This document shows, piece after piece, positions 1 to 8,035 of a stretch of DNA of 64,000 nucleotides; positions within the stretch are counted from its first letter, which is position 1; each line of letters begins with the position of its first letter. Both the position numbers and the translations under genes were made by a program. Location of the stretch: assembly GCA_030427205.1 (NCBI GenBank), contig JAUHXC010000015.1, forward strand, positions 1-64,000, written 5' to 3'. Origin of the DNA: a bacterium. GTDB taxonomy: Bacteria; Myxococcota_A; Bradymonadia; UBA7976; UBA1532. The notes below the pieces were generated by a model. The model did no database searches. It saw only the letters and a program-made list of their open reading frames with translations, and was not told the DNA's origin.

Positions 1-2
1 CG

Positions 3-120
3 CCGCACAGGGTCGGGTCGTCGGTGATCGGCATCTTCGCCTCCGGCAGGAGCGTGGTGATTCACGCTGGCGGAAGCTGCCACGACTACGACGCCATCAA
101 GCCGCTGCGGGTGGCCGAGC
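3..120 (+). pseudogene. Probable upstream segment of the same beta-helix gene, in a shifted frame
   Basis: Frame 3 from base 3 reads a plausible secreted-protein segment (VIGIFASGRSVVIHAGG, then CHDYDAIKPLRVAE). It becomes Arg-rich nonsense after about base 120. Frame 1 resumes sensible sequence there (GYGENGAVHHAVFAGG). Removing one base near 120 would join the two. This could be a real frameshift or a sequencing error. Confidence 0.4.
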
Positions 121-141
121 GGTTACGGCGAGAACGGCGCG

Positions 142-1578
142 GTGCACCACGCGGTCTTCGCGGGCGGTCAGCGCGGGGTCGAGCTGGCCGCCGACAGTGA
201 TATGACACTGGGCGATGTCATCATCCATGACATGTGCAGCAACGACGACGCGCGCGGCCTGGGTATCCTGGACCGGGCCAGCACCGCGTTGCAGCGGGTG
301 ACGGTGCACGACGTCGCCGGGCGGGACGGCGTCGACATCCTGGTCCCGGGCAACCGCGCCGCGCGCTTCGCGAGCAGCGCCTATGGCGTGCAACTGTCGG
401 GCGAAGCCACGCTCGACGCCCGGGAGGTGACGATTCACGACATCCGCGGCGGCAGCGCCGGTGGGTTCCTGCCCGACTTCGATCGCCGGGCCGGCGGGGC
501 GGGCCTCGCCCCTGGGGGCCACGCCGTCGGCCTGGGCTGCGCCCGGTGCACCGTGCGGGCGGTCGACCTGAGCGTGCAGCGCATCACGGCCGGCGACGGC
601 GGCGTCGGCCAGCCGGGCGCCGACGCCGAGGGCTTCTTCCGTGATGGCAGCGACGGCGCCCGGGGCAGCCGCGGCGGCGCGGCGTATGGCGTCGACGTGC
701 AGGACGGACAGCTGGAGCTCGATCGGGTCGACATCCGCCACATCCGCGGGGGCACGGGCGGCGACGGCGGCTTCGGCGGCGACGGCCTCGACGCGTTGAG
801 CGGCGATGACGGTCACCTGGGCGGCGACGGCGGCACCGGCGGCACAGGCGGCGAGATGGTCGCGCTGCGGGTGCACCTCACCGAGGAGCCGCGGGTGCAC
901 AACGCGGTGATCCATGACGTCGTCGGCGGCCGCTCGGGCACGGGCGGACGGGGCGGCAGCGGCGGCCGTGGCGGCGTCGACCGCGGCCCGGTGCCGGCGG
1001 GCATCGGCGGCGTGGGCGGAGCCGGCGGCGATACGCCGGAGCCGGGCTTCATGGCCGCGGTCGGCGGCGCGTCTCGGGCGATCGATCTGCAACATGTGAC
1101 GGTGTACGGCGCGGTGGTGCCCGAGCCGGCGCCCGGCGGCCCGGGGGGATCGGGCGGGCCGGGCGGCACCAACGCCGACGGCAGCGTCGCGGCCGACGGC
1201 CCGGACGGCGCGGTGGGCGGCACCACCGACTTCGAGGTGCGGCTGGTCATACTGGTCAACGACGCCCTGGCGCGGGGCCTGCTGCTGGTGGGCGGCCCGG
1301 CGCCGGTGACGGTGTATGGCATCTTCGACAACGACGCCTTCGAGCCCAATGTCATCGAGGAGTCGCTGGTCTGGGCGTTGGACGACGACCTGGCCCCCTA
1401 CCCCACCGTCGAGGCGCGCGATCCGCTGCTGCGCGACCCCGAGATCGGCGACCTGCGGTTGTCGGAAGGCTCGCCGGCGATCGACGGCGCGCCGAGTTCG
1501 GACGTCGAGATCGACGTCGACGGCAACCCGCGCACGCCGCCGGCCGACATCGGCGCCTACGAGTTCGTCGCGCCCTGA
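142..1578 (+). CDS. Gly-rich right-handed beta-helix-type surface protein (5' end uncertain)
   Basis: Predicted extracellular repeat protein. From about residue 70 to 360 it holds collagen/PGRS-like Gly-Gly-X stretches (for example GGTGGDGGFGGDG and GGRSGTGGRGG) between short beta-strand-like segments containing VTIHDI or VIHDV. The C-terminus has the hallmark end of choice-of-anchor/parallel beta-helix proteins: SPAIDGAP, then DVDGNPR, then DIGAYEF. No signal peptide is visible from the GTG at 142, so the real N-terminus probably lies upstream. Bases 3-119 are open in another frame with similar composition, so the gene is probably truncated by the window edge and carries a one-base frameshift near 120. 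No enzymatic residues are recognised. Function unknown; an adhesin or surface-structure role is only inference. Confidence 0.75.
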   Translation: MHHAVFAGGQRGVELAADSDMTLGDVIIHDMCSNDDARGLGILDRASTALQRVTVHDVAGRDGVDILVPGNRAARFASSAYGVQLSGEATLDAREVTIHDIRGGSAGGFLPDFDRRAGGAGLAPGGHAVGLGCARCTVRAVDLSVQRITAGDGGVGQPGADAEGFFRDGSDGARGSRGGAAYGVDVQDGQLELDRVDIRHIRGGTGGDGGFGGDGLDALSGDDGHLGGDGGTGGTGGEMVALRVHLTEEPRVHNAVIHDVVGGRSGTGGRGGSGGRGGVDRGPVPAGIGGVGGAGGDTPEPGFMAAVGGASRAIDLQHVTVYGAVVPEPAPGGPGGSGGPGGTNADGSVAADGPDGAVGGTTDFEVRLVILVNDALARGLLLVGGPAPVTVYGIFDNDAFEPNVIEESLVWALDDDLAPYPTVEARDPLLRDPEIGDLRLSEGSPAIDGAPSSDVEIDVDGNPRTPPADIGAYEFVAP

Positions 1579-1695
1579 AGAACGCCGTCGGCGGGACAGA
1601 CGATCCCGTCGACGAGCCCCCTTGCGACGTCGTGGGCCCTGCGCCCATCATCCATGCGCCGCGGCGCGTGCCGCGGCGGAGCGTCGGGAGTTCCC

Positions 1696-3036
1696 ATGCC
1701 CAAGGACTGGGCCGCGCTGGGCGGTGAGAAAGGCAAGAAGGTCGAGACCGGCCGCATCGGGCGGGCGTTCAAGCTCGGCCGGGTCGCCGCGCGGTTCACC
1801 GGGTCGATGATCAAGGCCGGCATCACCGGCAAGAAAGACCCCGACATGGAGGCCATGGCCGAGGCGGCCCTGGCCAACGCGCACCGCATCGCCGACGTGA
1901 TGGGCGAGATGAAGGGCGCGGCGATGAAGATCGGGCAGATGCTCAGCGCCGATCCCGAGCTGGTCGACCCGGCCTTCGCCGAGAAGCTGGCGACCCTGCA
2001 GCGCGAGGCGCCGCCGATGGACTTCGAGACGGTCGCGGCCCAGATCGAGCGCTGGCTCGATCGGCCGATCGACGCGGTGTTCCGGCACTTCGACCCCGAT
2101 CCGATCGGCGCGGCGAGCATCGGGCAGGTGCACCGCGCGACGCTCTTCGACGGGCGCACGGTGGCGGTGAAGATCCAGTATCCGGGCATCGCCGACAGCA
2201 TCGAGAGCGACCTGAAGAACATGGCCTCGATGCTCAAGGTGGGGCGGGTCTTCGTCACCAAGGAGCGGGCGGACGGCTTCGTCGAGGAGGCCCGGGATAC
2301 CATCCTCGCCGAGGCGGACTACCGCCGCGAGGGGCGCAACCTGGCGCGGTTCTCGGAGATGCTGGCCGAGGACTGGCCCGACTTCCAGGTCCCCGAGCCG
2401 GTGCCCGAGTACACCGCCGAGCAGGTGCTCGTGATGGGCTTCTGCGAGGGCGAGAAGCTCGACGACGGGATCAACGCCGTCGAGGATCCCGCCCGGCGGG
2501 ACGCGCTGGCGACGCGCTTCGTCGAGCTCTTCGTGCACCTGTTTCACGAGCGCTTCACGCTGCACGCCGACCCGCACCCGGGCAACTTCATGCTGGCCCC
2601 CGACGGGCGCATCGTGCTGCTCGACTTCGGCTGCATCCGCGACTTCGACGAAGAGCTGGCCGACGACATCCTGCGCATGCTGGTGGCCTTCTGGGACGAC
2701 GATATCCCCCGGCTCAAGGCGCTGCTCAAGCGGCGCGGCTTCGGGCAGGCGGGCATGGTCTGGCCCGAGGACGAGGTGCTGCGGGAGTACCTGCAGATGA
2801 TCCTCGAGCCGATCGCGACGCCGGGGCCGTTCCGCTTCGCCGACTTCAAGGTCGCCGCCCGGGCCCGCGCGTTCTTCCGGCGCAACCTGAGCTTCTTGAA
2901 GGTCGTGCCGCCGCCGGAGCTGCTGCTGTACTTCCGGGTATTGGGCGGGCTGAAGGGGCTCATGACCCGGGTCGACGCGGCGGTCGATCTGCGGGCCATC
3001 GCCGAGGCGTGCGTGGCGCGCAGGGGGATCTCGTGA
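1696..3036 (+). CDS. ABC1/AarF/UbiB-family atypical kinase
   Basis: Member of the UbiB (ADCK/ABC1) protein-kinase-like family, whose members support ubiquinone and isoprenoid-lipid metabolism. The family hallmarks appear in order: the KxGQ motif (MKIGQML, about residue 76), the Ala-rich nucleotide loop (IGAASIGQVH), the ATP-binding Lys in VAVKIQYPG, the catalytic HADPHPGN motif (about residue 291) and the metal-binding DFG in LLDFGCIRDF. The length of 446 residues is normal. An ATG lies 42 bases upstream, but the ATG at 1696 is chosen because GGGAG sits 5 bases before it. The stop overlaps the next gene's GTG, suggesting translational coupling. The physiological substrate is unknown, and no ubi genes are adjacent. 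Confidence 0.93.
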   Translation: MPKDWAALGGEKGKKVETGRIGRAFKLGRVAARFTGSMIKAGITGKKDPDMEAMAEAALANAHRIADVMGEMKGAAMKIGQMLSADPELVDPAFAEKLATLQREAPPMDFETVAAQIERWLDRPIDAVFRHFDPDPIGAASIGQVHRATLFDGRTVAVKIQYPGIADSIESDLKNMASMLKVGRVFVTKERADGFVEEARDTILAEADYRREGRNLARFSEMLAEDWPDFQVPEPVPEYTAEQVLVMGFCEGEKLDDGINAVEDPARRDALATRFVELFVHLFHERFTLHADPHPGNFMLAPDGRIVLLDFGCIRDFDEELADDILRMLVAFWDDDIPRLKALLKRRGFGQAGMVWPEDEVLREYLQMILEPIATPGPFRFADFKVAARARAFFRRNLSFLKVVPPPELLLYFRVLGGLKGLMTRVDAAVDLRAIAEACVARRGIS

Positions 3037-3899
3037 GCGGGAAGAGCAGGCAGCCCAAGCCCGTGCGCGACGCGACGACGGTGCTGTTGCTGCGCCCGGC
3101 GCAGGCGGAGCCGTTCGAGATCTTCATGGTGCGGCGCACCGCGAAGGCGGCCTTCATGGCCAGCGCGATGGTCTTCCCCGGGGGGCGGGTCGACGCGGCC
3201 GACGCCGACGATCGGCTGGCGGCGCGCTGCGATCTGAGTCGGGCAGACGCGGCGGCCCGCATGGGCATGGACGACGGGCGCGCCGCGCTGGCGCTGATGC
3301 TGGCCGGCGTGCGCGAGACCTTCGAAGAGGCCGGGCTGCTGCTGGCCCGCGGGGCGCGCGGTCCGCTGGATTTCGCCGACGCCGGCCTGCGCGCGCGGCT
3401 GGAGAAGCACCGCGACGCGCTCAACGCGTACGAGACGACGCTGGTCGAGGTGGCCGAGGCCGAGGACCTGCGGCCGGAGGTCGAGCGGCTGGCGTTCTAT
3501 GCCCGCTGGATCACCCCGCCCATCGAGTCCCGGCGCTTCGACGCGCGGTTTCTGATCGCGCGGGCGCCGGCCGGGCAGCGCGGGGCGCACGACGCCGTCG
3601 AGACCACCGCCAGCGCGTGGCTCGGCCCCAAGGCGGCGCTTGCCGGCTATGACTGCGGCGCGCTGCAGCTGGCCCCGCCGACGCTGCGGGTGCTGCTCGA
3701 GCTGGCCCGCGCCGAGTCGCTGGAGGCCGCGCTGGCCATCGAAGGCATCCCGGCGCCGGTTCAGCCGCAGCCGCGGATGCAAGGCGGCGGGCTGGCGCTG
3801 GTCTTGCCGGGCGATCCCGAGTTCGACCCGCCGGGCAGCACGCCCAATCGCATCACGATGCGCGATGGCCGGTGGCACTCCACCGGACGCGGGGTTTGA
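3033..3899 (+). CDS. NUDT19-like Nudix hydrolase
   Basis: Nudix-fold hydrolase of the NUDT19/RP2 type, whose characterised members cleave CoA and acyl-CoA diphosphates. Visible features are MVFPGGRVD near residue 48, then a Nudix helix RETFEEAGLLL separated from that glycine motif by a long insertion. The insertion distinguishes this family from classical Nudix boxes. Further on there are ARWITPP and RRFDARFLIA segments typical of the family. The GTG at 3033 overlaps the preceding UbiB stop (GTGA), with AGGGGG upstream. Its own TGA overlaps a TTG for the next gene. The substrate is inferred from family only. Confidence 0.85.
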   Translation: MSGKSRQPKPVRDATTVLLLRPAQAEPFEIFMVRRTAKAAFMASAMVFPGGRVDAADADDRLAARCDLSRADAAARMGMDDGRAALALMLAGVRETFEEAGLLLARGARGPLDFADAGLRARLEKHRDALNAYETTLVEVAEAEDLRPEVERLAFYARWITPPIESRRFDARFLIARAPAGQRGAHDAVETTASAWLGPKAALAGYDCGALQLAPPTLRVLLELARAESLEAALAIEGIPAPVQPQPRMQGGGLALVLPGDPEFDPPGSTPNRITMRDGRWHSTGRGV

Positions 3900-4720
3900 G
3901 CGCCCGGGTCGAGGCGGTGCGCCAACGGGGCATCCGCCGCTCGTCCGACGACGTGCCGGCGTTGCGCGCGTCCCTCGACGATGACGAACCGGCGGTGCGG
4001 GCGATGGCGTGTCGCGCGCTGGGCTGGCAGCGCGATCCGGCGCTGGCCGACGCGCTGCAGGCGGCGATTACGGACGTCGACGCGACCGTCCGGCAGGCGG
4101 CGATCAAGGCGCTCGCGACCTGCTTCGCCCGCGGCGTTCGAATCCCCGATGATCCCCGTCGGGCGCTCGTCGAGCGGCTCGGCGACGACGACGCCGACGT
4201 CCGGGCCGCCGCGGTCCGGATCTGCGGTTGGCTGGGTATCACCGAGGCGGCCGGGCGCATCCGCGCGCTGCTGGTCGGCGACGATGATGGATCGGTGCGG
4301 GCCGAGGCGGCCCACGCCGCCGCCCGGTTGAACGACGCGGCGGCGGTGCCGGCGCTGCTCGCCGCGCTCGACGCGCAGCACGGCGGCCTGCGGCATCAGG
4401 CGGCGCGGGCGCTGGGTGTGTTGTCGGTCGACGACGCGGCCGACGCGCTGCGCGCCCGGCTCGACGATCCCGATCCCGAGGTGCGGGTGGCCGCGCTGCG
4501 GGCGGTGGTCCGGCTCACCGACGACAGCGAGCCCGCGCTGGCGGCCCTCAGCGACCACAACGCCGGCGTGCGCTGCGCCGCGGCGATCCTGGCCGGGCGG
4601 CACCGGGCGACGCCCATCGCCGCGATCGAGGCGGCGCTGGCCCCCGAGACCCACCCCGAGGTCCGGCACCATCTGCGCGGGGCGTTGCAGGCCCGGCGCC
4701 GGGCATCGAAGGCCGGCTGA
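3896..4720 (+). CDS. HEAT-repeat protein
   Basis: Alpha-solenoid made of seven or eight HEAT/PBS-lyase-type repeats of about 30 residues (DDVPALRASLDDDEPAVR, then ALADALQAAITDVDATVRQ, DALRARLDDPDPEVR and similar). Such solenoids are protein-interaction scaffolds. No catalytic motif, signal peptide or membrane segment is visible. The TTG at 3896 overlaps the preceding TGA as TTGA, a junction seen elsewhere in this window. A GTG at 3872 (28-base overlap) is the alternative start. It is the third gene of the UbiB, Nudix, HEAT run and is followed by a T-rich terminator-like site. Partner unknown. Confidence 0.8.
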   Translation: MSARVEAVRQRGIRRSSDDVPALRASLDDDEPAVRAMACRALGWQRDPALADALQAAITDVDATVRQAAIKALATCFARGVRIPDDPRRALVERLGDDDADVRAAAVRICGWLGITEAAGRIRALLVGDDDGSVRAEAAHAAARLNDAAAVPALLAALDAQHGGLRHQAARALGVLSVDDAADALRARLDDPDPEVRVAALRAVVRLTDDSEPALAALSDHNAGVRCAAAILAGRHRATPIAAIEAALAPETHPEVRHHLRGALQARRRASKAG

Positions 4721-4743
4721 CGGCCCGCGAGGCGGCTTTTTTT
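4711..4743 (+). terminator. Possible intrinsic terminator
   Basis: GGCCG-GCTGA-CGGCC hairpin (4711-4725) spans the HEAT gene stop. It is followed by more GC-rich sequence and a run of seven T (4737-4743), rare in this genome. The hairpin is short and 11 bases from the T run, so the call is tentative. Confidence 0.35.
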
Positions 4744-4798
4744 GCGGTCCGACATCCAGATCATGCGGAAGACCCCCGACACGACCCCGCCAATTGGC

Positions 4799-4804
4799 TA
4801 TAGT
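4799..4804 (+). promoter_or_regulatory. Candidate -10 box TATAGT
   Basis: TATAGT lies 37 bases before the ATG of the small gene at 4841. The 11-mer GCTATAGTCTC (4797-4807) recurs exactly at 63571-63581, upstream of the response regulator. No convincing -35 box is visible. Confidence 0.35.
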
Positions 4805-4840
4805 CTCGATGTCGACTCTGACCCCGACCGGAGGAAGAGG

Positions 4841-5065
4841 ATGTCTGCAGCGCTCTCATTTGATCACCAGCACGCGGCGTGGCTCGCCCAGGGCTACATT
4901 CAGGGCCAGCGGGACCTGCTGCTGTTCCAGCTCGAGACCCGCTTCTCCGAGGGCGTCTCGTCGGCGGTGCGGCGGCGGGTGGCGACCGCCGATCCCGACG
5001 CGCTCGACACCTGGGGCGCCCGGGTGCTCGACGCCCCCGACCTCGAGGCGATCTTCGCCACCTGA
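4841..5065 (+). CDS. Small DUF4351-like protein
   Basis: Predicted 74-residue cytosolic protein. Its second half (TRFSEGVSSAVRRRV, then DALDTWGARVLDAPDLEAIF) resembles DUF4351, a small helical domain usually found at the C-terminus of Rpn/PD-(D/E)XK-type proteins. Here it stands alone. The start is fixed by an excellent ribosome-binding site, GAGGAAGAGG, ending directly before the ATG at 4841. A longer reading frame from 4742 has no such site. It faces the minus-strand Nudix gene, with hairpins between them. Function unknown; a remnant or free-standing version of the domain is possible. Confidence 0.7.
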   Translation: MSAALSFDHQHAAWLAQGYIQGQRDLLLFQLETRFSEGVSSAVRRRVATADPDALDTWGARVLDAPDLEAIFAT

Positions 5066-5108
5066 CGGCCGCCCGGGCCGACCCCCCCTGCCTCACCATC
5101 ATCGGTCG

Positions 5109-5124
5109 GGCCCCTCGCGGGGCC
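5109..5124. terminator. GC hairpin downstream of the DUF4351-like gene
   Basis: Perfect 6-base stem GGCCCC/GGGGCC with a TCGC tetraloop, 44 bases after the stop at 5065. There is no T tract, so it may only be a transcript-end hairpin. Confidence 0.3.
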
Positions 5125-5155
5125 GCGCGACGCATGTCTGTCGGACCCAGCAGAT

Positions 5156-5197
5156 CCCGGGGAAAGTACACCTGCTGCGCCGGCGACTTTCCCGGGG
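5156..5197. terminator. Long inverted repeat between convergent genes
   Basis: CCCGGGGAAAGT (5156-5167) pairs with ACTTTCCCGGGG (5186-5197): 11 of 12 positions pair, with a single G:G mismatch and an 18-base loop. The A/T-containing stem lies between two genes that converge on it, as expected of a bidirectional terminator. Confidence 0.45.
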
Positions 5198-5222
5198 CTC
5201 TGCTCGTGAAGCGCCGCGGTTC

Positions 5223-5714
5223 TCAGCTCGACTGCTTGCGCCGGATGCGATCGTGCTCGTAGAGGAAGAACGCCGCCCGCCGCAGCAGCTTGCGCATGCC
5301 CGGGTGGAAGAGCCGACCCATCGCCTCGCGCTCGGTGACCCAGACGTACCAGATGCCCTCGCCCGGGTGTTTGCCGTGCTCCCGGGTCGGCGGCTCGGGG
5401 CTCAGCTCGGCGTCGGCGTCGATCTCGCCGAGGAAGAAGACCACGGTCTTGTCGATCTCGCGGCCGGCGCGCCGATAGACGTAGTGCACCCGGTCGCGGA
5501 AGTCGGGCAGCAGCTCGACCGGCTCCAGGCCCGCCTCCTCCCCCAGCTCGCGCAGGGCGGCCTCCTGCTCCGACTCGCCGCCTTCGATGCTGCCCTTGGG
5601 GAACTCCCAGGCGGCGTCGGGGTTGCGCACCATGGCGCTGTGCAGCAGCAGGAACTCGACGCTGCCGCCGCGTCGGCGAAAGGGGATGATGCCGCTGGAG
5701 GTCTCGTAGACCAA
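5223..5714 (-). CDS. Nudix hydrolase, Ap4A-hydrolase (NUDT2) type
   Basis: Predicted diadenosine-tetraphosphatase-type Nudix enzyme of 163 residues, the normal size. A canonical Nudix box (Gly, five residues, Glu, seven residues, then RELGEEAGL) spans about residues 40-62. It is preceded by WEFPKG, typical of the Ap4A group, and VYETSSGIIPFRR forms the first strands. The start is a TTG at 5714, supported by GGAG five bases upstream on the minus strand. There is no ATG before the conserved SSGIIPF strand. It diverges from the sigma-factor gene. Substrate preference is inferred from family. Confidence 0.88.
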   Translation of the reverse strand: MVYETSSGIIPFRRRGGSVEFLLLHSAMVRNPDAAWEFPKGSIEGGESEQEAALRELGEEAGLEPVELLPDFRDRVHYVYRRAGREIDKTVVFFLGEIDADAELSPEPPTREHGKHPGEGIWYVWVTEREAMGRLFHPGMRKLLRRAAFFLYEHDRIRRKQSS

Positions 5715-5903
5715 TGCTTCTCCGCAGGTCGTCGGTCCTCTGGGGACCGGCCCCGCAACCTATCAGCCCGATCGTCGTCGGGCAACCGGGTGCCGCGGCC
5801 CGCGTATCGGGGCACCGGGCGAGAAAGCGCTTCCGATCCAGCACCCTACGCGGCTCGGGCGGCGGCGGGGCGGCGCGGCGCGCACGTTTTTCTTCACGCG
5901 TCG

Positions 5904-5929
5904 GGAACCCCGGACCGGACCCCGCCGTG
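5904..5929 (+). promoter_or_regulatory. Candidate ECF-type promoter upstream of sigma factor
   Basis: GGAACC (5904-5909), a 16-base spacer and CGTG (5926-5929) resemble the GGAAC/CGT pattern of ECF sigma promoters, which are often autoregulatory. It lies 78 bases before the chosen sigma start. Bases 5715-6007 otherwise show no gene. Confidence 0.3.
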
Positions 5930-6007
5930 CAACCCCTCGTGTTTGCTACGACCTTCGTGAACGGCGCGCTCGCCCCACCGACCACCCGCGCGGGTGAGAT
6001 CGACGAC

Positions 6008-6550
6008 GTGACCCGCACCCGCGCGATCCGCGGGGACGGTCGGGCCTGCCGAGCCCTCGTCGAGCGCTATCAGCATCGGGTCTTCGCGCTCGTCGGCCGC
6101 ATGCTGCGCCCGCACGGCCTCGATACGCTGATCGAAGACGTCGCCCAGGAGACCTTCCTGCGCGTCTTCACCCACCTCGGGCGCTTCCGCCCGGACGGTC
6201 GGGCGCGGCTGTCGACGTGGATCCTGACCATCGCCACCCGGCTGTGCATCGATCGCCTGCGCAAGCGGCGGCCGCAGACCTCGCTGGACGCGCTGCCGGC
6301 CAGCGCGCTCGCCGGTGGCCCGCGGGCCGATCGGGCGCCGATCGGCGCCGGCCTCGAACGGGCCATCGCGTCGCTGCCGCCCGACTGGCAGGCGGTCTTC
6401 GTGCTGCGGGTGGGCCACGAGCTGGACTACGCCGAGATCGCCGACGCCTTGGAGATTCCGGTGGGGACGGTGCGCTCGCGCCTGTCGCGGGCCCGGGCCC
6501 GCCTGCGTACGGCGCTGCAGGCCGACATGCGCCGAGGAGATCAGCCATGA
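6008..6550 (+). CDS. ECF RNA polymerase sigma factor
   Basis: Extracytoplasmic-function sigma-70 factor of about 180 residues. Region 2 reads ALVERYQHRVFALV, then DVAQETFLRVFTHL, with the RLSTWILTIATRLCIDRLR helix. Region 4 reads LPPDWQAVFVLRV, then YAEIADALEIPVGTVRSRLSRARARL, a helix-turn-helix that contacts the -35 element. The start is uncertain: GTG 6008 has GGTGAG nine bases upstream and gives a standard ECF N-terminus; GTGs at 5957 and 5939 are alternatives. Its TGA overlaps the FecR ATG. The FecR-type membrane partner is presumably its regulator. Confidence 0.9.
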   Translation: MTRTRAIRGDGRACRALVERYQHRVFALVGRMLRPHGLDTLIEDVAQETFLRVFTHLGRFRPDGRARLSTWILTIATRLCIDRLRKRRPQTSLDALPASALAGGPRADRAPIGAGLERAIASLPPDWQAVFVLRVGHELDYAEIADALEIPVGTVRSRLSRARARLRTALQADMRRGDQP

Positions 6551-7932
6551 CGCGAGATCGGGATGAGCCGGTGCTGCCCGATACGCCGCCGGAGTCCGTC
6601 GGGCGCGAGGGCCAGTTGCTCGACGGCCAGCGCCTCGACGGCCAGTTGCTCGACGGCCAGCAGCTCGACGGCCAGCTGCTCGACGGGCAGCTGAGCGACG
6701 CCGACATCGACGCTCTCTATCGGGCGCAGCCGGTGGCCCGTCCGCCCGACGACTTCGCTCGCCGGGTCGTGCCCCGCGCCCACTGGCGGCGCCTGCGCTG
6801 GGTGGCCGCCGGCACGATGATGGCCGCGGCCGCCGGGCTGCTGGTCTTCGCCCTCGGGCCCGGCGCGCCGCGCACCGGCGCGATCGACGCCCAGCAGCTC
6901 ACCACCGCCCGGCTCGTCGACCGGGCGACGGCGGTGGCCGATCCCGGCGCGCGGGTCCGCTGGGCGCTGGTGGACGGCACCGTCGAGGTCGACCAGCCGC
7001 GCGGCCGCGTCTTCTACCGGGTCGACGAGGGCCCGTTGACCGTCAAGACCCCCGCTGGCGACGTCCGCGTCAGCGGCACCTGCTTCTCCGTGGAGGTTGC
7101 GCCGATGTCCCCTGCTCTCAAGACGTTCGCCGTTGGCGCGCTGGCCGGCGTGGCCATGACGGTCGTGGTCTACGAAGGCGCGGTCCGCGTGGAGAACAGC
7201 CACGGCGAGGTGGAGCTGGCCCCGGGGCAGACCGCCCGCTCGGTGTCCGACGTGCCGCCGGTGCGCGTGCAGCCCGATGACCGTCGGGCGCGCATCGCCC
7301 CGCCCGCCCCGCCGGCGCCGCCCGCCCCGCCGCGGCCGTCTCCCGCGCCGGTGGTGGCCGACGATCTGCCCGAGCCGACCGCCGAGACCATCGCCAAACT
7401 GTATACGCTGGTGCAGGAGACCCAGGCCGAGCTCGAGCGGGTCGAACGGCAGCTCGAGGCCGAGCGGGCGATGCGCGAGGAGAGCGAGGGCGCCCCGGTG
7501 CCTTTCCCCGAGGGCCTCGCCGAGCGCTTCACCGAGCAGACCCTGCGCGACCGCATGCAGCGGGCCATCGAAGAGTCGGGCCTCGCCGGCGAGATGGTCA
7601 GCATCGACTGCAGCGAGTACCCGTGCATCGTCTACACCGAGTTGGAGAACTCGCAGGACGGCGATCACGAGAAGCTGTTCGAGACCGAGGCCATGGCGCC
7701 CTATGCCGAAGACGGCAAGAACGTCTCGGTGTGGGGCACGCGGGTCAAAGGTGAGGACGGCGAGGATCAGCAGCGCAACTTCGTGGGCCTGGCGCTGCTG
7801 CCCAAGGGCGAAGCGAGCCGCGAAGAGATGAAGGCGATGGGCAAGCGCATGCAGTTTCGCAATCAGCAGGCGTTCGAGGCGTTCCGCCCCGAGCTGCACG
7901 GGGGCCCGGCGGAGGCCGACGAGGCGCGCTGA
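6547..7932 (+). CDS. FecR-type membrane regulator with N-terminal pentapeptide repeats
   Basis: Probable anti-sigma or sigma-regulator partner of the upstream ECF factor; the start overlaps its stop (ATGA) with GAGGAG seven bases upstream. N-terminal residues 22-51 are a tandem repeat of QLLDG-type pentapeptides, absent from typical anti-sigma factors. A membrane helix follows at about 83-102 (AAGTMMAAAAGLLVFAL), then a FecR domain (VRWALVDGTVEV, VKTPAGDVRVSGTCFSVEV, VVVYEGAVRVEN). The FecR core is interrupted by a hydrophobic insert, LKTFAVGALAGVAMTV. After a Pro/Ala linker comes a coiled coil (about 280-315), then an alpha/beta C-terminal domain containing DCSEYPCIVYTE, a likely disulfide. 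Topology and signal unknown. Confidence 0.85.
   Translation: MTRDRDEPVLPDTPPESVGREGQLLDGQRLDGQLLDGQQLDGQLLDGQLSDADIDALYRAQPVARPPDDFARRVVPRAHWRRLRWVAAGTMMAAAAGLLVFALGPGAPRTGAIDAQQLTTARLVDRATAVADPGARVRWALVDGTVEVDQPRGRVFYRVDEGPLTVKTPAGDVRVSGTCFSVEVAPMSPALKTFAVGALAGVAMTVVVYEGAVRVENSHGEVELAPGQTARSVSDVPPVRVQPDDRRARIAPPAPPAPPAPPRPSPAPVVADDLPEPTAETIAKLYTLVQETQAELERVERQLEAERAMREESEGAPVPFPEGLAERFTEQTLRDRMQRAIEESGLAGEMVSIDCSEYPCIVYTELENSQDGDHEKLFETEAMAPYAEDGKNVSVWGTRVKGEDGEDQQRNFVGLALLPKGEASREEMKAMGKRMQFRNQQAFEAFRPELHGGPAEADEAR
6610..6699 (+). repeat. Six tandem 15-base repeats inside the FecR gene
   Basis: Units begin at 6610, 6625, 6640, 6655, 6670 and 6685 with consensus GGCCAGYTGCTCGAC. They encode Gln-Leu-Leu-Asp-Gly-type pentapeptides. 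The near-identical units imply recent expansion and possible length variation between strains. Confidence 0.9.
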
Positions 7933-7985
7933 GCAGCGGGCGCGCTGAGGGCATCGGGCGGAGGCTGCGCTCGAATACCGTTCGT

Positions 7986-8005
7986 GGGCTCTGATGGGCT
8001 CTGAT
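7986..8005. repeat. Tandem 10-base direct repeat GGGCTCTGAT
   Basis: Two exact adjacent copies lie 31-50 bases before the lipoprotein start at 8036, followed by TAGCAT. The position suits a regulatory or promoter element, but no function is shown. Confidence 0.4.
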
Positions 8006-8035
8006 AGCATCCGGTGACCGCTCGGAGGCCCGGGG

